A stretch of DNA of 64,000 nucleotides. It comes from Pseudomonadota bacterium (GTDB lineage Bacteria > Pseudomonadota > Alphaproteobacteria > Rhizobiales > Pleomorphomonadaceae). The position numbers and the translations under genes are program-made. Below the pieces are notes generated by a model. That model was not told the DNA's origin. It was given only the letters and a program-made list of their open reading frames with translations, and ran no database searches. The stretch spans positions 1 through 64,000 of the forward strand of contig JAEZHI010000042.1 in the NCBI GenBank assembly GCA_023436885.1. The letters are read 5' to 3'. Shown piece after piece: positions 44,662 through 53,324 of this stretch (position 1 is the first letter of the stretch; every line of letters starts with the position of its first letter).

Positions 44662-45759
44662 TCATCCCCCGACGGTGATTTTGTCCCGAATGCGGGCATT
44701 GGGCGCCACAGTGCCGGTCACCACCTTGCCTGACGCAATAATCGCGCCCTCTCCGATTGTCAGATAGGGCTCGACGCAAACACCCATGCCGAATTTTACC
44801 GAATTCCCAACCGTCACACGTCCCGAAAGGGTCGTTCGCGGCCCGAAAGTACAGTTATTGCCAATAATAGAGTGATGTTCGACAACGTTGTGACTGGCAA
44901 AGAAGTTATTGTCGCCAAGCTCGACATCGACTGCAAAGAAGCAGTTCGGGAAAATGACGTTTCCGACTCCCATCTTGACCCCGGTTCGGGTCTGAACCGA
45001 CGGGTCGATTAGGTTGGTAAAAGGCACCCCCATATCGCGATACATTTCGAACTGCCGTCGGCGCTCCTCGATATCCTCCGAGAACAGCAGAACGGCCCCA
45101 TCGAACGCGTCATTCGCCAAGAGCTCGGGAACCACATCCGAGCCGCCGACAACGGGAACGCCCTGAACATAAGTCCCATGGCTCCGCTTGTTGTTGTCAA
45201 CAATTGCGACAGCCAGCTTGCCGGTGCTTCGGGCGATACCGTCGAGGGCAATTGAACCGGCGCCACCGGCCCCCGCCAACAGAAGGATTCGCTCCCAACC
45301 TGCCTGGAGAGGCGTAGGTTCGAGCGGCTTAAGGCGCTCCGTGTTCACGGAAAAACCCGCCTCGTGGCGCTGGATGACATCATTCTCCGTGACGATATCG
45401 TTCTTGGCGTCTGCCAGTTCTTCGATATTTACTCCAAGGCGACGTGCGACAAGGAAGGCCTTCTTTGTCCATCTGCGGCTGGACGTGCCGTCCGAAGCCA
45501 CTTCGTGAACAAAAGTTTCGGAAGCTTCGGTTTTTATGACGGCGAGCAATCCACCCACCGGCACCTTTTGTCCAGCCTCGATGATTTGCTGCAAATAGCC
45601 GTCCGCTGGAGCCTCGATTTCAATGGTAGCCTTTGTCGTTTCAATCTCGCAGAGCGGCTTTCCGGCTCCCAGCAGGGCACCATCGGCAAAGAACCATCGA
45701 ACGAGCGTGCCCTGCTCTTCGTTGGCGTTCACGGCGGGCATTTTGACTTGGGTAATCAT
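44662..45759 (-). CDS. Lipoyl domain + E1/E3-binding domain + NeuD/PglD-type left-handed beta-helix acyltransferase fusion
   Basis: The 365-residue protein joins three parts. Residues 1-78 form a biotinyl/lipoyl domain with the modifiable Lys43 in ETTKATIEIEAPADG. Residues 95-132 resemble a peripheral subunit-binding domain (KKAFLVARRLGVNIEEL..IVTENDV), which in 2-oxoacid dehydrogenase E2 proteins docks E1 or E3. Residues 155-365 match NeuD/PglD sugar acyltransferases: a Rossmann-like start (ILLLAGAGGAG) and a hexapeptide left-handed beta helix with the catalytic histidine pair EHH at 294-296. The usual E2 catalytic core (HxxxDG) is missing. The ATGA overlap couples it to the E1 beta gene. 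The inferred role is transfer of an acyl group from lipoyl to a sugar; this is unproven. Confidence 0.85.
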   Translation of the reverse strand: MITQVKMPAVNANEEQGTLVRWFFADGALLGAGKPLCEIETTKATIEIEAPADGYLQQIIEAGQKVPVGGLLAVIKTEASETFVHEVASDGTSSRRWTKKAFLVARRLGVNIEELADAKNDIVTENDVIQRHEAGFSVNTERLKPLEPTPLQAGWERILLLAGAGGAGSIALDGIARSTGKLAVAIVDNNKRSHGTYVQGVPVVGGSDVVPELLANDAFDGAVLLFSEDIEERRRQFEMYRDMGVPFTNLIDPSVQTRTGVKMGVGNVIFPNCFFAVDVELGDNNFFASHNVVEHHSIIGNNCTFGPRTTLSGRVTVGNSVKFGMGVCVEPYLTIGEGAIIASGKVVTGTVAPNARIRDKITVGG

Positions 45760-46751
45760 CCAATAAGCTCCATGAGCGCCGCTTCAACATCGGACTTGCT
45801 GACGAGGGCACTTTCCTCGCCGGTCTTGCTGCAGGGTATAACGGAAGGTCTCGACGCGACCCTCCGGACCGGCCCTTTCAGACGCCCAAAGCACTTGGCG
45901 GAGAGTTGAGCAGCCACTTCACTTCCCCAGGTGAATCCCTCGGTGCCCTCCTCGACAATCAACGCCAATCCGGATCTTTCAACCTCTGGAACGATCGAAC
46001 TGACGTCGAATGGCGCGATCTTCGAAGGCAGCACAAGAGAAAGGTTGATCTCCTCATCTGCATACTCTTCGAGAAGCGGAAGTAGAATGGCTGACAGGCC
46101 GCCGTAGGCTATGATTGTAACGTCGGGCGTTCCAGAAGAATAATTCCGAGCGATCAATGTTGAAGGGTCATCAGGGTGCGCAACTACAGACACACTTCCT
46201 GAACTCCTGAATATTGTCTTGGAGTACAACAACTTGTTCTCGATGAACAAAGTGGGGGATGTCTTTGACAGGAGGAGATCTCGCAACAATCCACCGGCAT
46301 CGTGAAGATGCGAAGGTGCCCACACATCTAGCCCAGGCACCCCCATGAAATATTTCTCGATCGACTGGCTATGCGTCGCACCATAGCCGCGGCGCCCTCC
46401 CATCGGCGTCCTGATCAAGACAGGAACCTCGAGCCCCTGACCATACATCGTTTGAAACTTGACCATGTGATTGAGAACTTGGTCAAACACAAGCGTCAAG
46501 AAGTCGCCGAACATGATGCTGACCACGGGCCGCAGCCCCCTAAGCGCCATGCCCGTTGCCACCCCGGTGAAACCGGCCTCCGAGATTGGCGTCGTGTGGA
46601 CGCGCGAAGGAAACCGAGTAGATAGGCCTTTCTCGACCTTGAAGGCGCCGCCGTAGGGATCAAGCAGATCTTCACCGAGAAGATGAATCCGCGGATCGGT
46701 CTCCATGGCCTCCTGAAGGCCACGATTCAGAGACTGAAGATAGGTTTCCAT
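45756..46751 (-). CDS. ThDP-dependent 2-oxoacid dehydrogenase E1 beta-type subunit
   Basis: The 331-residue protein matches E1 beta subunits of pyruvate/branched-chain/acetoin dehydrogenases. It has LLGEDLLDPYGGAFKVEKGL (Glu27 in the cofactor-activating position), TTPISEAGFTGVATGMAL, the GLRPVVSIMFGDF helix and RTPMGGRRGYGATHSQS; the C-terminal transketolase domain ends the protein. It pairs with the E1 alpha gene upstream (TGATG overlap) and the lipoyl fusion downstream (ATGA overlap), so the three are translated together. No E3 gene is nearby. Its place inside a polysaccharide locus points away from central metabolism. Confidence 0.9.
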   Translation of the reverse strand: METYLQSLNRGLQEAMETDPRIHLLGEDLLDPYGGAFKVEKGLSTRFPSRVHTTPISEAGFTGVATGMALRGLRPVVSIMFGDFLTLVFDQVLNHMVKFQTMYGQGLEVPVLIRTPMGGRRGYGATHSQSIEKYFMGVPGLDVWAPSHLHDAGGLLRDLLLSKTSPTLFIENKLLYSKTIFRSSGSVSVVAHPDDPSTLIARNYSSGTPDVTIIAYGGLSAILLPLLEEYADEEINLSLVLPSKIAPFDVSSIVPEVERSGLALIVEEGTEGFTWGSEVAAQLSAKCFGRLKGPVRRVASRPSVIPCSKTGEESALVSKSDVEAALMELIG

Positions 46752-47620
46752 CAGTTTGACAGGCTCGCTATGAGTTCGCGGATACGACGCTCCACGCGTC
46801 CCTCGATGTCTTTCACCGCTTCAGCCGGTAGAGACGGCCGCAATCGAACGATCGGCGCGAAACCTTGCGCCTTACGTATTTCCTCCGGATCGCGGTTATC
46901 GTCGCCCTTGCTGTGAGGCGCAAGACGATAGGTATCGCACATAAGGAAACGTGGCCTGCAAGTCTTGCGGATGTCGGCAACAATATCGCATGCCATCCGA
47001 TGAGTCAGGATGACGTCATTTCCATCGACGCGTTCGGACGCGATGCCGAAGCTCCGCGCACGATCGGCAAGTTCGCCGGCCTGCTCAAAAGCAACGGGTG
47101 TGCTTTGCGCGTACTTGTTTGCCTCGACAACGAAAAGGATCGGCAGCTCCCACAGGGCAGCCATATTGAAGGCTTCGTAGATCACACCTTCACCAAGAGA
47201 GCCATCTCCCATGAATACGACGACAACTCCCCCCTCGCCCCGGTTCTTTTCCGCTAGAGCCATACCGGTGGCGACAGGTGCCATGCCGCCCAGGATACCA
47301 TTGGAGTAAAAATTCTTTGCGTGCAGATGCTGGCTGCCACCGACACCACCGCACACTCCTTCTTCTCGGCCCATTATCTCCGCGACGAGACCGCGGCAAT
47401 CATTCGTGTGGGCTATGAAGTGCCCATGGCCGCGGTGATTCGAACAGACGATATCGCGATCACTGTCCAGTGCGCCGATAACGCCTGCAGCAACTCCCTC
47501 TTGACCGATACAGGTGTGGACGGTTCCGCGCAGGACGCCTGTATCGAACAGCCTGAGCAGCTCCTGCTCTACTGCATTGATGGTCAGTATTGTTTCGAAG
47601 AGTTCTAGCGGCGACTTCAT
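46751..47620 (-). CDS. ThDP-dependent 2-oxoacid dehydrogenase E1 alpha-type subunit
   Basis: The 289-residue protein matches E1 alpha subunits. The NHRGHGHFIAH loop and the cofactor motif GDGSLGEGVIYEAFNMAALW (residues 138-157) are present, closing with EANKYAQST, where the second Asn (Asn168, a magnesium ligand in the family) is kept but the first is Ala167. The phosphorylation-loop region reads TYRLAPHSKGDD instead of the usual YRYHGHSMSDP. I start at 47620 from the family N-terminus; upstream codons to 47692 are unlikely and the ribosome site is weak. It is first of the three-gene E1-lipoyl unit, after a 226-base gap with no recognisable gene. Confidence 0.88.
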   Translation of the reverse strand: MKSPLELFETILTINAVEQELLRLFDTGVLRGTVHTCIGQEGVAAGVIGALDSDRDIVCSNHRGHGHFIAHTNDCRGLVAEIMGREEGVCGGVGGSQHLHAKNFYSNGILGGMAPVATGMALAEKNRGEGGVVVVFMGDGSLGEGVIYEAFNMAALWELPILFVVEANKYAQSTPVAFEQAGELADRARSFGIASERVDGNDVILTHRMACDIVADIRKTCRPRFLMCDTYRLAPHSKGDDNRDPEEIRKAQGFAPIVRLRPSLPAEAVKDIEGRVERRIRELIASLSN

Positions 47621-47846
47621 GGGGATCTTTAGCCACACTGGTAACAGGACAAACGAGACCAAATATTGCGACCGTTCGGCAATCACAAGCAAAAGCCGTA
47701 GGTGACGGGTCGCCTCTGGTGAGCGGAAACTCCTGGCAAAGTTACGCTGCCGTTCCTGGCGGGTCCAGCGTGCCGAACGGGTCCCCTACACACAGTCTTG
47801 GTGACCGAACGTCTCAGCGGCAAGGAACCAACCGGCGTGTTCAAAC

Positions 47847-48749
47847 CTACGTTCCCTTCGGCTTCGCGCGCCCAAGGCGAGAAAACATGTTCGTGAGATA
47901 AGTCTTCACGGCCTTTCTGAGCCGATACCCAGTACGCCAACCCGAGTCACGCCACAGCATGCGCAGAATTCGAAGCCTTGTAGCAAATGGAAGCGGCGGT
48001 AATTTATCCAGGACGCGGTAGCACCCCAACGTGTAGCGGCAGCGTTGAATGAACTGATCCTTCAGGGTCTTCGCAGCGTAGAGTTCCTTGGAGTTGGAGT
48101 TGTAGTAGAAATGAAAGAACGGCCCCTCCACATAGACAACCAAGCCGCGCATCACGAACTCATACACCATATAGGACGCGACGCACCACGGGGTACCGAG
48201 AGCCGGCCAGCGCTCGATAAAAATCCTGGCTCCTTCCCCCGATCTGAAAACGCCATAGACCCAATCCGACGGGAAATATGCCTTCTTTGGCGGCGCTCCC
48301 GCCATGACCCTATCGAGGAAGGACAAGGCTTCCGGAGCCGGCCTTATCGTTTGCACCTGCTCTCCAGTGAAGCGCTTCGAGGCGGCAACCGCCAGCAGCT
48401 TTGAAGGGTTCTCGTCGAGCGCGCCAACAAGCTTGGAAAGATAGTCCAGAGTTGAGAGATCATCGCAGGCGCGCAAGCAAAAATACTCACCCCTCTCGCT
48501 CGCCAGGCGCACCGTATTCATGAAGTTGTCGATGCCCGAGAGATGCTGTTCGTTGCGGAGGATCTCGAATCGAGGATCTTTTTCGCAAAATGCGCGAGCG
48601 ATCTCATAGGTTTCGTCCGTGGAGCAATTCTCCACAATAATGGCGCGGAAATTCGCGTAATCCTGGCTCGCAATATTCACAAGGCTGGCGAGCAGGGTTC
48701 GCGCACCATTATAAACAGGGACGGCGACAACAAGCTTCGCTTTATCCAT
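47847..48749 (-). CDS. Glycosyltransferase family 2
   Basis: The 300-residue GT-A enzyme starts with the nucleotide-binding VAVPVYNGARTLLASLVNIA, then ENCSTDETYEIARAFCE and the CLRACDDLSTLDYLSKL block, where the acidic metal motif is ACDD. A basic, hydrophobic C-terminal third suggests membrane association. GGAAAG precedes the ATG at 48749. It lies between the methyltransferase-type gene (66 bases upstream) and the E1 unit. Confidence 0.88.
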   Translation of the reverse strand: MDKAKLVVAVPVYNGARTLLASLVNIASQDYANFRAIIVENCSTDETYEIARAFCEKDPRFEILRNEQHLSGIDNFMNTVRLASERGEYFCLRACDDLSTLDYLSKLVGALDENPSKLLAVAASKRFTGEQVQTIRPAPEALSFLDRVMAGAPPKKAYFPSDWVYGVFRSGEGARIFIERWPALGTPWCVASYMVYEFVMRGLVVYVEGPFFHFYYNSNSKELYAAKTLKDQFIQRCRYTLGCYRVLDKLPPLPFATRLRILRMLWRDSGWRTGYRLRKAVKTYLTNMFSRLGRAKPKGT

Positions 48750-48815
48750 AATTGGCTTTCCGTTCGGGTGCCCCAGATTTGGCATCAATGCGTCCGGCTC
48801 ATCAGCCAGCCCCTT

Positions 48816-49592
48816 TTAGACACGCTTAAGGAAGCCGTTCGGCGCGACCGTTACCATCAGCTTGTCGGCGAGCGCCTTGTCGATCGTAAATTCCGAATGG
48901 CGGGCAAGATAGGCATGCACCGCGGTCATCGGATTATTGCCGACATCCCACGGACGATCGGCAAAGAAGCCCGGCGCCAGCTCCTCCACAAAGGTGTCGA
49001 AGACGACGCAATAGCAACCGGGCGTGACAAGCGGTGCATATGCCTCCAGCTCTGCCAGCACATGATCGTGCGTATGCATGGAGTCCAAGCATACCATCAC
49101 CCGCTCATATCCAGCGGCTTTTTGTTTCACTGCACTTATCACGTCTGCGTCGATCGACGAGCCCTGCACCATCTCGATCCGTGTCGCCAACGGGTGGCTC
49201 TCGATGGCAGCGCGATTGTGCGACCGGATGTCGATATCGACGCCGATCACCTTGCGTTTGGAATGGCGCGGATCAAGGACCTGCCCCGCCTCGATCGCAT
49301 CACACATATCCAGAAGCGCCAACAGCGAAGCGCTCAGCACGAGCGAGCCGCCGTGTGCGATCCCCGTCTCTATGATGAGGTCAGGTCGAGTAGCCCACAC
49401 CAGTTCCTGCACCGCCTGAATGTCTTGCGGATATTGGATAATCGGCCGGCCCAGCCAGTCAAAATTGTAGACATATCGAGCGGCCATTGAGGTGGCACGC
49501 CAGTCGGCTGAAAGCTCTTTGAACGGCCCGTTTCGTCCATAGGATTCGATGGACGCGGCGCGCTCGGACTTGAATTGTGCGATGGGATCCAT
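48816..49592 (-). CDS. Cephalosporin-hydroxylase (CmcI) / rhamnosyl O-methyltransferase family protein
   Basis: The 258-residue protein matches the CmcI-type family, which despite its name contains SAM-dependent sugar O-methyltransferases. The SAM loop is LIIETGIAHGGSLVLSASLL, followed by VIGVDIDIRSHN and the metal-site region VMVCLDSMHTHDHVLAELEAY. A role in O-methylating a sugar residue of the polysaccharide is likely. AGAGG precedes the ATG at 49592. It begins 22 bases after the epimerase stop. Confidence 0.87.
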   Translation of the reverse strand: MDPIAQFKSERAASIESYGRNGPFKELSADWRATSMAARYVYNFDWLGRPIIQYPQDIQAVQELVWATRPDLIIETGIAHGGSLVLSASLLALLDMCDAIEAGQVLDPRHSKRKVIGVDIDIRSHNRAAIESHPLATRIEMVQGSSIDADVISAVKQKAAGYERVMVCLDSMHTHDHVLAELEAYAPLVTPGCYCVVFDTFVEELAPGFFADRPWDVGNNPMTAVHAYLARHSEFTIDKALADKLMVTVAPNGFLKRV

Positions 49593-49614
49593 TGGTTTGC
49601 CTACCTCTGCTGCC

Positions 49615-50430
49615 TCAGCCTTTTTGCTGTATTTGGTCAGCCGCAAGAATATCGGGAACGTATCTCAGGACATTCGTCGCCGAGTATCCGAACTCCGCTC
49701 GGACTCTCTCGACACAAATGGGAGGGAAACAGGTAGAAGACGCATTTTCCGCTACGGTGATATCGCATCCGGTGTGGTCGCAGAGTGCTTGCACCCACTG
49801 TGAATGGAGTACCTGAACACCGCTGGCAACGTTGTAGAGCTTATGCCGACCGCTTGCAGCGATCCTCTCGAGAAGCCAGGCCGCGTCTTCGATCCAGATG
49901 TAGTCTTTGCAAGAAGACAGTGCGGTTTGCAGATGGATATGCCCGGACAATGCTTCCCTGCAAAGCGCCCCGACGAAGGTATCCGCCCTTGTCTCATCAA
50001 ACCCGATAACGTTGGACAGGCGAGCGACCCTCACATCGGCTCGGCCTGACTGCAGACAGAGGCTTTCTCCGGCCAGCTTCGAAATATTGTAGAGATCGGA
50101 GGGATCGGTTGGACGCACCGAGAGCAGAGACTCTTCAGCTGTCTCCAGGTTGTTGCCGTAAACCCTGGTCGAAGAAAGATAGAGAAACGAGGAGAACTGA
50201 GCCGCTCTAAGAAAATCTGCCAGTTTGGACACGTGGGCTTCCATCGTGTCAAAAGGACGGGTGCGGAAATCAGCGGTCAAACCTATGGAATATATGACAT
50301 GCCCGAGGTCTTCCTCGGAGCAGCCCGAAAAATCGCGCGGCGGGGCAAACACATCGTCCCCACGCTTGCGGAGCTGCGAGACGAGGTGGCTGCCAATGAC
50401 ACCGGTTGCGCCCAGGATGGTGTATCTCAT
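49615..50430 (-). CDS. NAD-dependent epimerase/dehydratase (extended SDR)
   Basis: The 271-residue extended SDR has the cofactor motif ILGATGVIGSHLVSQL, the catalytic residues in YLSSTRVYG and the YxxxK pair in LYNISKLAGESL. It is short for a full epimerase/dehydratase, closer to 4-ketoreductases of deoxysugar pathways. In this cluster it could reduce the C4 keto group of the C-methylated CDP-sugar. An ATG two codons upstream (50436) is an alternative start. The gene follows the C-methyltransferase gene. Confidence 0.87.
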   Translation of the reverse strand: MRYTILGATGVIGSHLVSQLRKRGDDVFAPPRDFSGCSEEDLGHVIYSIGLTADFRTRPFDTMEAHVSKLADFLRAAQFSSFLYLSSTRVYGNNLETAEESLLSVRPTDPSDLYNISKLAGESLCLQSGRADVRVARLSNVIGFDETRADTFVGALCREALSGHIHLQTALSSCKDYIWIEDAAWLLERIAASGRHKLYNVASGVQVLHSQWVQALCDHTGCDITVAENASSTCFPPICVERVRAEFGYSATNVLRYVPDILAADQIQQKG

Positions 50431-50506
50431 CGGCATTCCGCATATCTGGACAGGGATGGATCGGGATTAGGACAGTCCTGTTCTTCCGAGAAGCCGTGGC
50501 AATCCA

Positions 50507-51730
50507 TCATCTCACCCTCAGCTCCGGCAACGCTGTCACGAAGCGCATACCCTTTTCGGTCAGCGCGGCATGGTTCCGCATCACCTCGTCGGCAATGTTC
50601 CAGGGCAGGATCAGGAGATAGTCGGGCGTCCACTCACTCAGCGCCTCCGGTGCGAGGATGGGAATGCGGCTTCCCGGCGTGAACTTGCCCTGCTTGGCAA
50701 TGGCGGCGTCGCAGACGAAAGGCAGGAGATCGGCCTTGATGCCGGCATAGTTCAGGATGGTGTTGCCCTTGGCGGCAGCGCCGTAGCCGGCCACGCTCTT
50801 GCCGAGCCGCTTCTGCTCGACGAGGAATGCCACCAGCGCATCCTTCACGGCGTTGGCCTTGTCCTGGAAGGCTGCGTAGAAACCCGCCTCGCCCATGCCG
50901 CGCCGCATCTCTTCGGACAGAACGTCACTGACTGCGGGCGTCTCCACATGGCCAGCCTCCCGCCGGCAGCCGTAGACCCGCAGGCTGCCACCGTGGGTGG
51001 GAAGTTGCTCGACATCGAAGACGCGCAAGCCCGCCGCTTCGAAGATCCGCTTCACGGCCAGGAGCGACAGATAGGAAAAGTGCTCGTGGTAGATCGTGTC
51101 GAACTGGTTGCCCTCCACGAGCCGCATCAGGTGCGGGAACTCAAGGGTGACGACGCCTTCCGGCTTCAGCGCGCGGCAGATGCCACGGGTGAAGTCGTTG
51201 ATGTCGGGCACGTGGGCATAGACGTTGTTGCCGATCAAAAGGTCGGCCTGCCGGCCTTGCGCCACCAGATCGCGCGCGAGTTCCTCGCCGAAAAACTTCC
51301 GCAGCACCGGCACGCCGAGAGCCTCGGCGGCGGCAGCGGTGCTGTCGGTCGGCTCGATGCCAAGGCAGGGAATGCCGGTGGCTACGAAGTTCTTGAGGAG
51401 ATAGCCGTCGTTAGACGCCACCTCGATCACGAAGCTGTCCGCCTTGAGGCCAAGGCGGGCAGAGATCATCGCCGCATAGGCGGCGGCATGGTCGAGCCAG
51501 CCTTTGGACGTTGAGGAGAAGTAGGCGTAATTCCCACGGAACAGCGCCTCCCGGGCGAGATGATCCTCAGTCTGTACCAGGCGACAGTCGGAGCAGACGA
51601 ACAGGCGCAACGGATAGTAGGTCTCCGGCCCGGCGAGCTCATCAGCCGTGAGATAGGCATTGGACGGCGGCGCTGTCGCCAGGTCGATGAAGACGTCTTT
51701 CAACAACGTTCCGCAGTGACGGCACTTCAT
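50507..51730 (-). CDS. Sugar C-methyltransferase, TylCIII/NovU type
   Basis: The 407-residue protein has the three-part layout of nucleotide-sugar C-methyltransferases. It has an N-terminal zinc-binding knot with Cys3, Cys6, Cys46 and Cys49, a central SAM domain (VIEVASNDGYLLKNFVATG), and a C-terminal Rossmann-like domain with VAGYGAAAKGNTILNYAGI. Known members add a methyl group to C3 of 4-keto-deoxysugars. It overlaps the epimerase gene by ATGA, so it is co-translated with the CDP-sugar pathway genes. The Cys pattern fixes the start at 51730. Confidence 0.92.
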   Translation of the reverse strand: MKCRHCGTLLKDVFIDLATAPPSNAYLTADELAGPETYYPLRLFVCSDCRLVQTEDHLAREALFRGNYAYFSSTSKGWLDHAAAYAAMISARLGLKADSFVIEVASNDGYLLKNFVATGIPCLGIEPTDSTAAAAEALGVPVLRKFFGEELARDLVAQGRQADLLIGNNVYAHVPDINDFTRGICRALKPEGVVTLEFPHLMRLVEGNQFDTIYHEHFSYLSLLAVKRIFEAAGLRVFDVEQLPTHGGSLRVYGCRREAGHVETPAVSDVLSEEMRRGMGEAGFYAAFQDKANAVKDALVAFLVEQKRLGKSVAGYGAAAKGNTILNYAGIKADLLPFVCDAAIAKQGKFTPGSRIPILAPEALSEWTPDYLLILPWNIADEVMRNHAALTEKGMRFVTALPELRVR

Positions 51731-52275
51731 GATCGTATCGAACCCACTTGACTGAGGAACGGATGCTGCCGGTCCCTTGGCGACATCTCGGCAATCGGCA
51801 GCGGCCAGACGATGCCGACGTCGGGATCGTCGAAGCGCAGGCCGCCTTCGTGTTCCGGGCTGTAGAATTCGGAATGCAGGTAGAAGAGTTCGGTGTCGTC
51901 CTCCAGGGTCTGGAAACCGTGGGCGCATCCCTTGGGCACGTAGAGCATGGCCCGATTGTCGCCTGTGAGTTCGGTCGCCTGCCAGCGCCCGAAGGTCGGG
52001 GATTCCTCGCGCAGATCGACGATGACATCGAACACCGCCCCCCTGACGCAGCGGATGAACTTCACCTCGGCCTTCGGCGGCCTTTGGAAATGCATGCCGC
52101 GCACCGACCCCACCTTGCGCGTCACGGACGTATTCATCTGCACAAAGGTCATCTCAAGGCCGTGATCGGCAAACTCGTGCGCGCAGAAGGTGCGGGCGAA
52201 GAAGCCGCGCTCATCTTCCCGCTTTTCGATATCGACGCGGAAGGCGCCGGCGATGGAAAGGGGCGTGAACTTCAT
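51727..52275 (-). CDS. rfbC: dTDP-4-dehydrorhamnose 3,5-epimerase family protein
   Basis: The 182-residue cupin-fold epimerase has the family motifs DERGFFARTFCAHEFA, VRGMHFQRPP (catalytic His), VFDVIVDLREESPTFGRW, VPKGCAHGFQTL and EFYSPEHEGGLRFDDPDVGI (conserved Tyr). Because it lies between CDP-glucose genes and a C-methyltransferase, its substrate is probably a CDP-4-keto-6-deoxy sugar rather than the dTDP form. It overlaps the dehydratase gene by 4 bases. Confidence 0.9.
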   Translation of the reverse strand: MKFTPLSIAGAFRVDIEKREDERGFFARTFCAHEFADHGLEMTFVQMNTSVTRKVGSVRGMHFQRPPKAEVKFIRCVRGAVFDVIVDLREESPTFGRWQATELTGDNRAMLYVPKGCAHGFQTLEDDTELFYLHSEFYSPEHEGGLRFDDPDVGIVWPLPIAEMSPRDRQHPFLSQVGSIRS

Positions 52276-53324
52276 CCGTTCGCGTAAGCCTCGATCTGCG
52301 ACAACGTCAGTGCACGCGCGTCGGCGCCCTCATGCACGGCGCGATACCAGCCAATCGTCTTCTCGATCGCCTCGGCGGCGCCCCAGCGCGGCGCCCAGCC
52401 CAGCACGGCACGCGCTTTCTCGATCGACAAGCCGAGCAACCCGGCCTCGTGCACCGCTCCCGGCTCCGACGCATCACGCCACTCGCCCGGCCAGTGTCGC
52501 AGCGCCTCGCGCATCACTGCGCGGACATCGCAGACGTCGGACGGCTCCGGTCCGAAATTGAAGGCGGATGCGAAGGCGGCATTGTCCTCTTCATAGAGGC
52601 GCTGCGCGAGCAGGAGATAACCGGAAAGGGATTCCAGCACATGCTGCCAGGGGCGGACGGAGGCCGGGTTGCGGATCGGCACCGGCCGTCCCGCCGCAAG
52701 CGCCCGCACGATGTCGGGCATCAGCCGGTCCTCGGCCCAGTCGCCACCGCCTATAACGTTACCGGCGCGCGCCGTGGCGATCCGCACGGCAGATCCGGCC
52801 GGGAAATAGGCGTTCCGCCACGTGGCAACAGCAAGTTCCGCCGCCGCCTTGCTGGCACTGTAGGGATCATGCCCTCCGAGAGGGTCGCATTCGCGATAGC
52901 CATAAGGCCACTCCCGGTTTTCATAGACCTTGTCGGTGGTGACAATCACGACGGCGCACCGCTTCAGGTGGCCACGCAGAGCGTCCAGAAGATTGACCGT
53001 GCCGATGACGTTCGTCTGCCACGTCGCAAGAGGCTCGCGGTAGGACCGCCGAACCAGCGGCTGCGCCGCGAGATGCAGGATGATGTCGGGGTCGGCGCGC
53101 CTCAGCCGGCGGGCCAGGGCCTCGGCGTCGCGAATGTCGCAGATGGCGTGATCGATGTCCCTGGAGAGGCCCAGTTGCTCGAACAGGGCAGGATCGGTGT
53201 CCGGCTCCAGCGCGCAGCCGTTAACCTCGGCACCGAGCGAAGAAAGCCACAGTGTCAGCCAGCTACCCTTGAATCCCGTGTGGCCGGTCACCAGAACCCG
53301 CTTGCCGTGCCAGAACGCCCTCAT
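52272..53324 (-). CDS. rfbG: CDP-glucose 4,6-dehydratase
   Basis: The 350-residue extended SDR matches RfbG/DdhB. The cofactor motif GHTGFKGSWLTLWL is typical of this enzyme, LHLAAQPLVRRSY follows, and the YxxxK pair is in GHDPYSASKAAAE. It converts CDP-glucose to CDP-4-keto-6-deoxyglucose with bound NAD. I start at 53324, where MRAFWHGKRVLVTGHTG matches the family; the longer frame is in the wrong register for protein. It overlaps the cytidylyltransferase gene by 4 bases. Confidence 0.95.
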   Translation of the reverse strand: MRAFWHGKRVLVTGHTGFKGSWLTLWLSSLGAEVNGCALEPDTDPALFEQLGLSRDIDHAICDIRDAEALARRLRRADPDIILHLAAQPLVRRSYREPLATWQTNVIGTVNLLDALRGHLKRCAVVIVTTDKVYENREWPYGYRECDPLGGHDPYSASKAAAELAVATWRNAYFPAGSAVRIATARAGNVIGGGDWAEDRLMPDIVRALAAGRPVPIRNPASVRPWQHVLESLSGYLLLAQRLYEEDNAAFASAFNFGPEPSDVCDVRAVMREALRHWPGEWRDASEPGAVHEAGLLGLSIEKARAVLGWAPRWGAAEAIEKTIGWYRAVHEGADARALTLSQIEAYANG

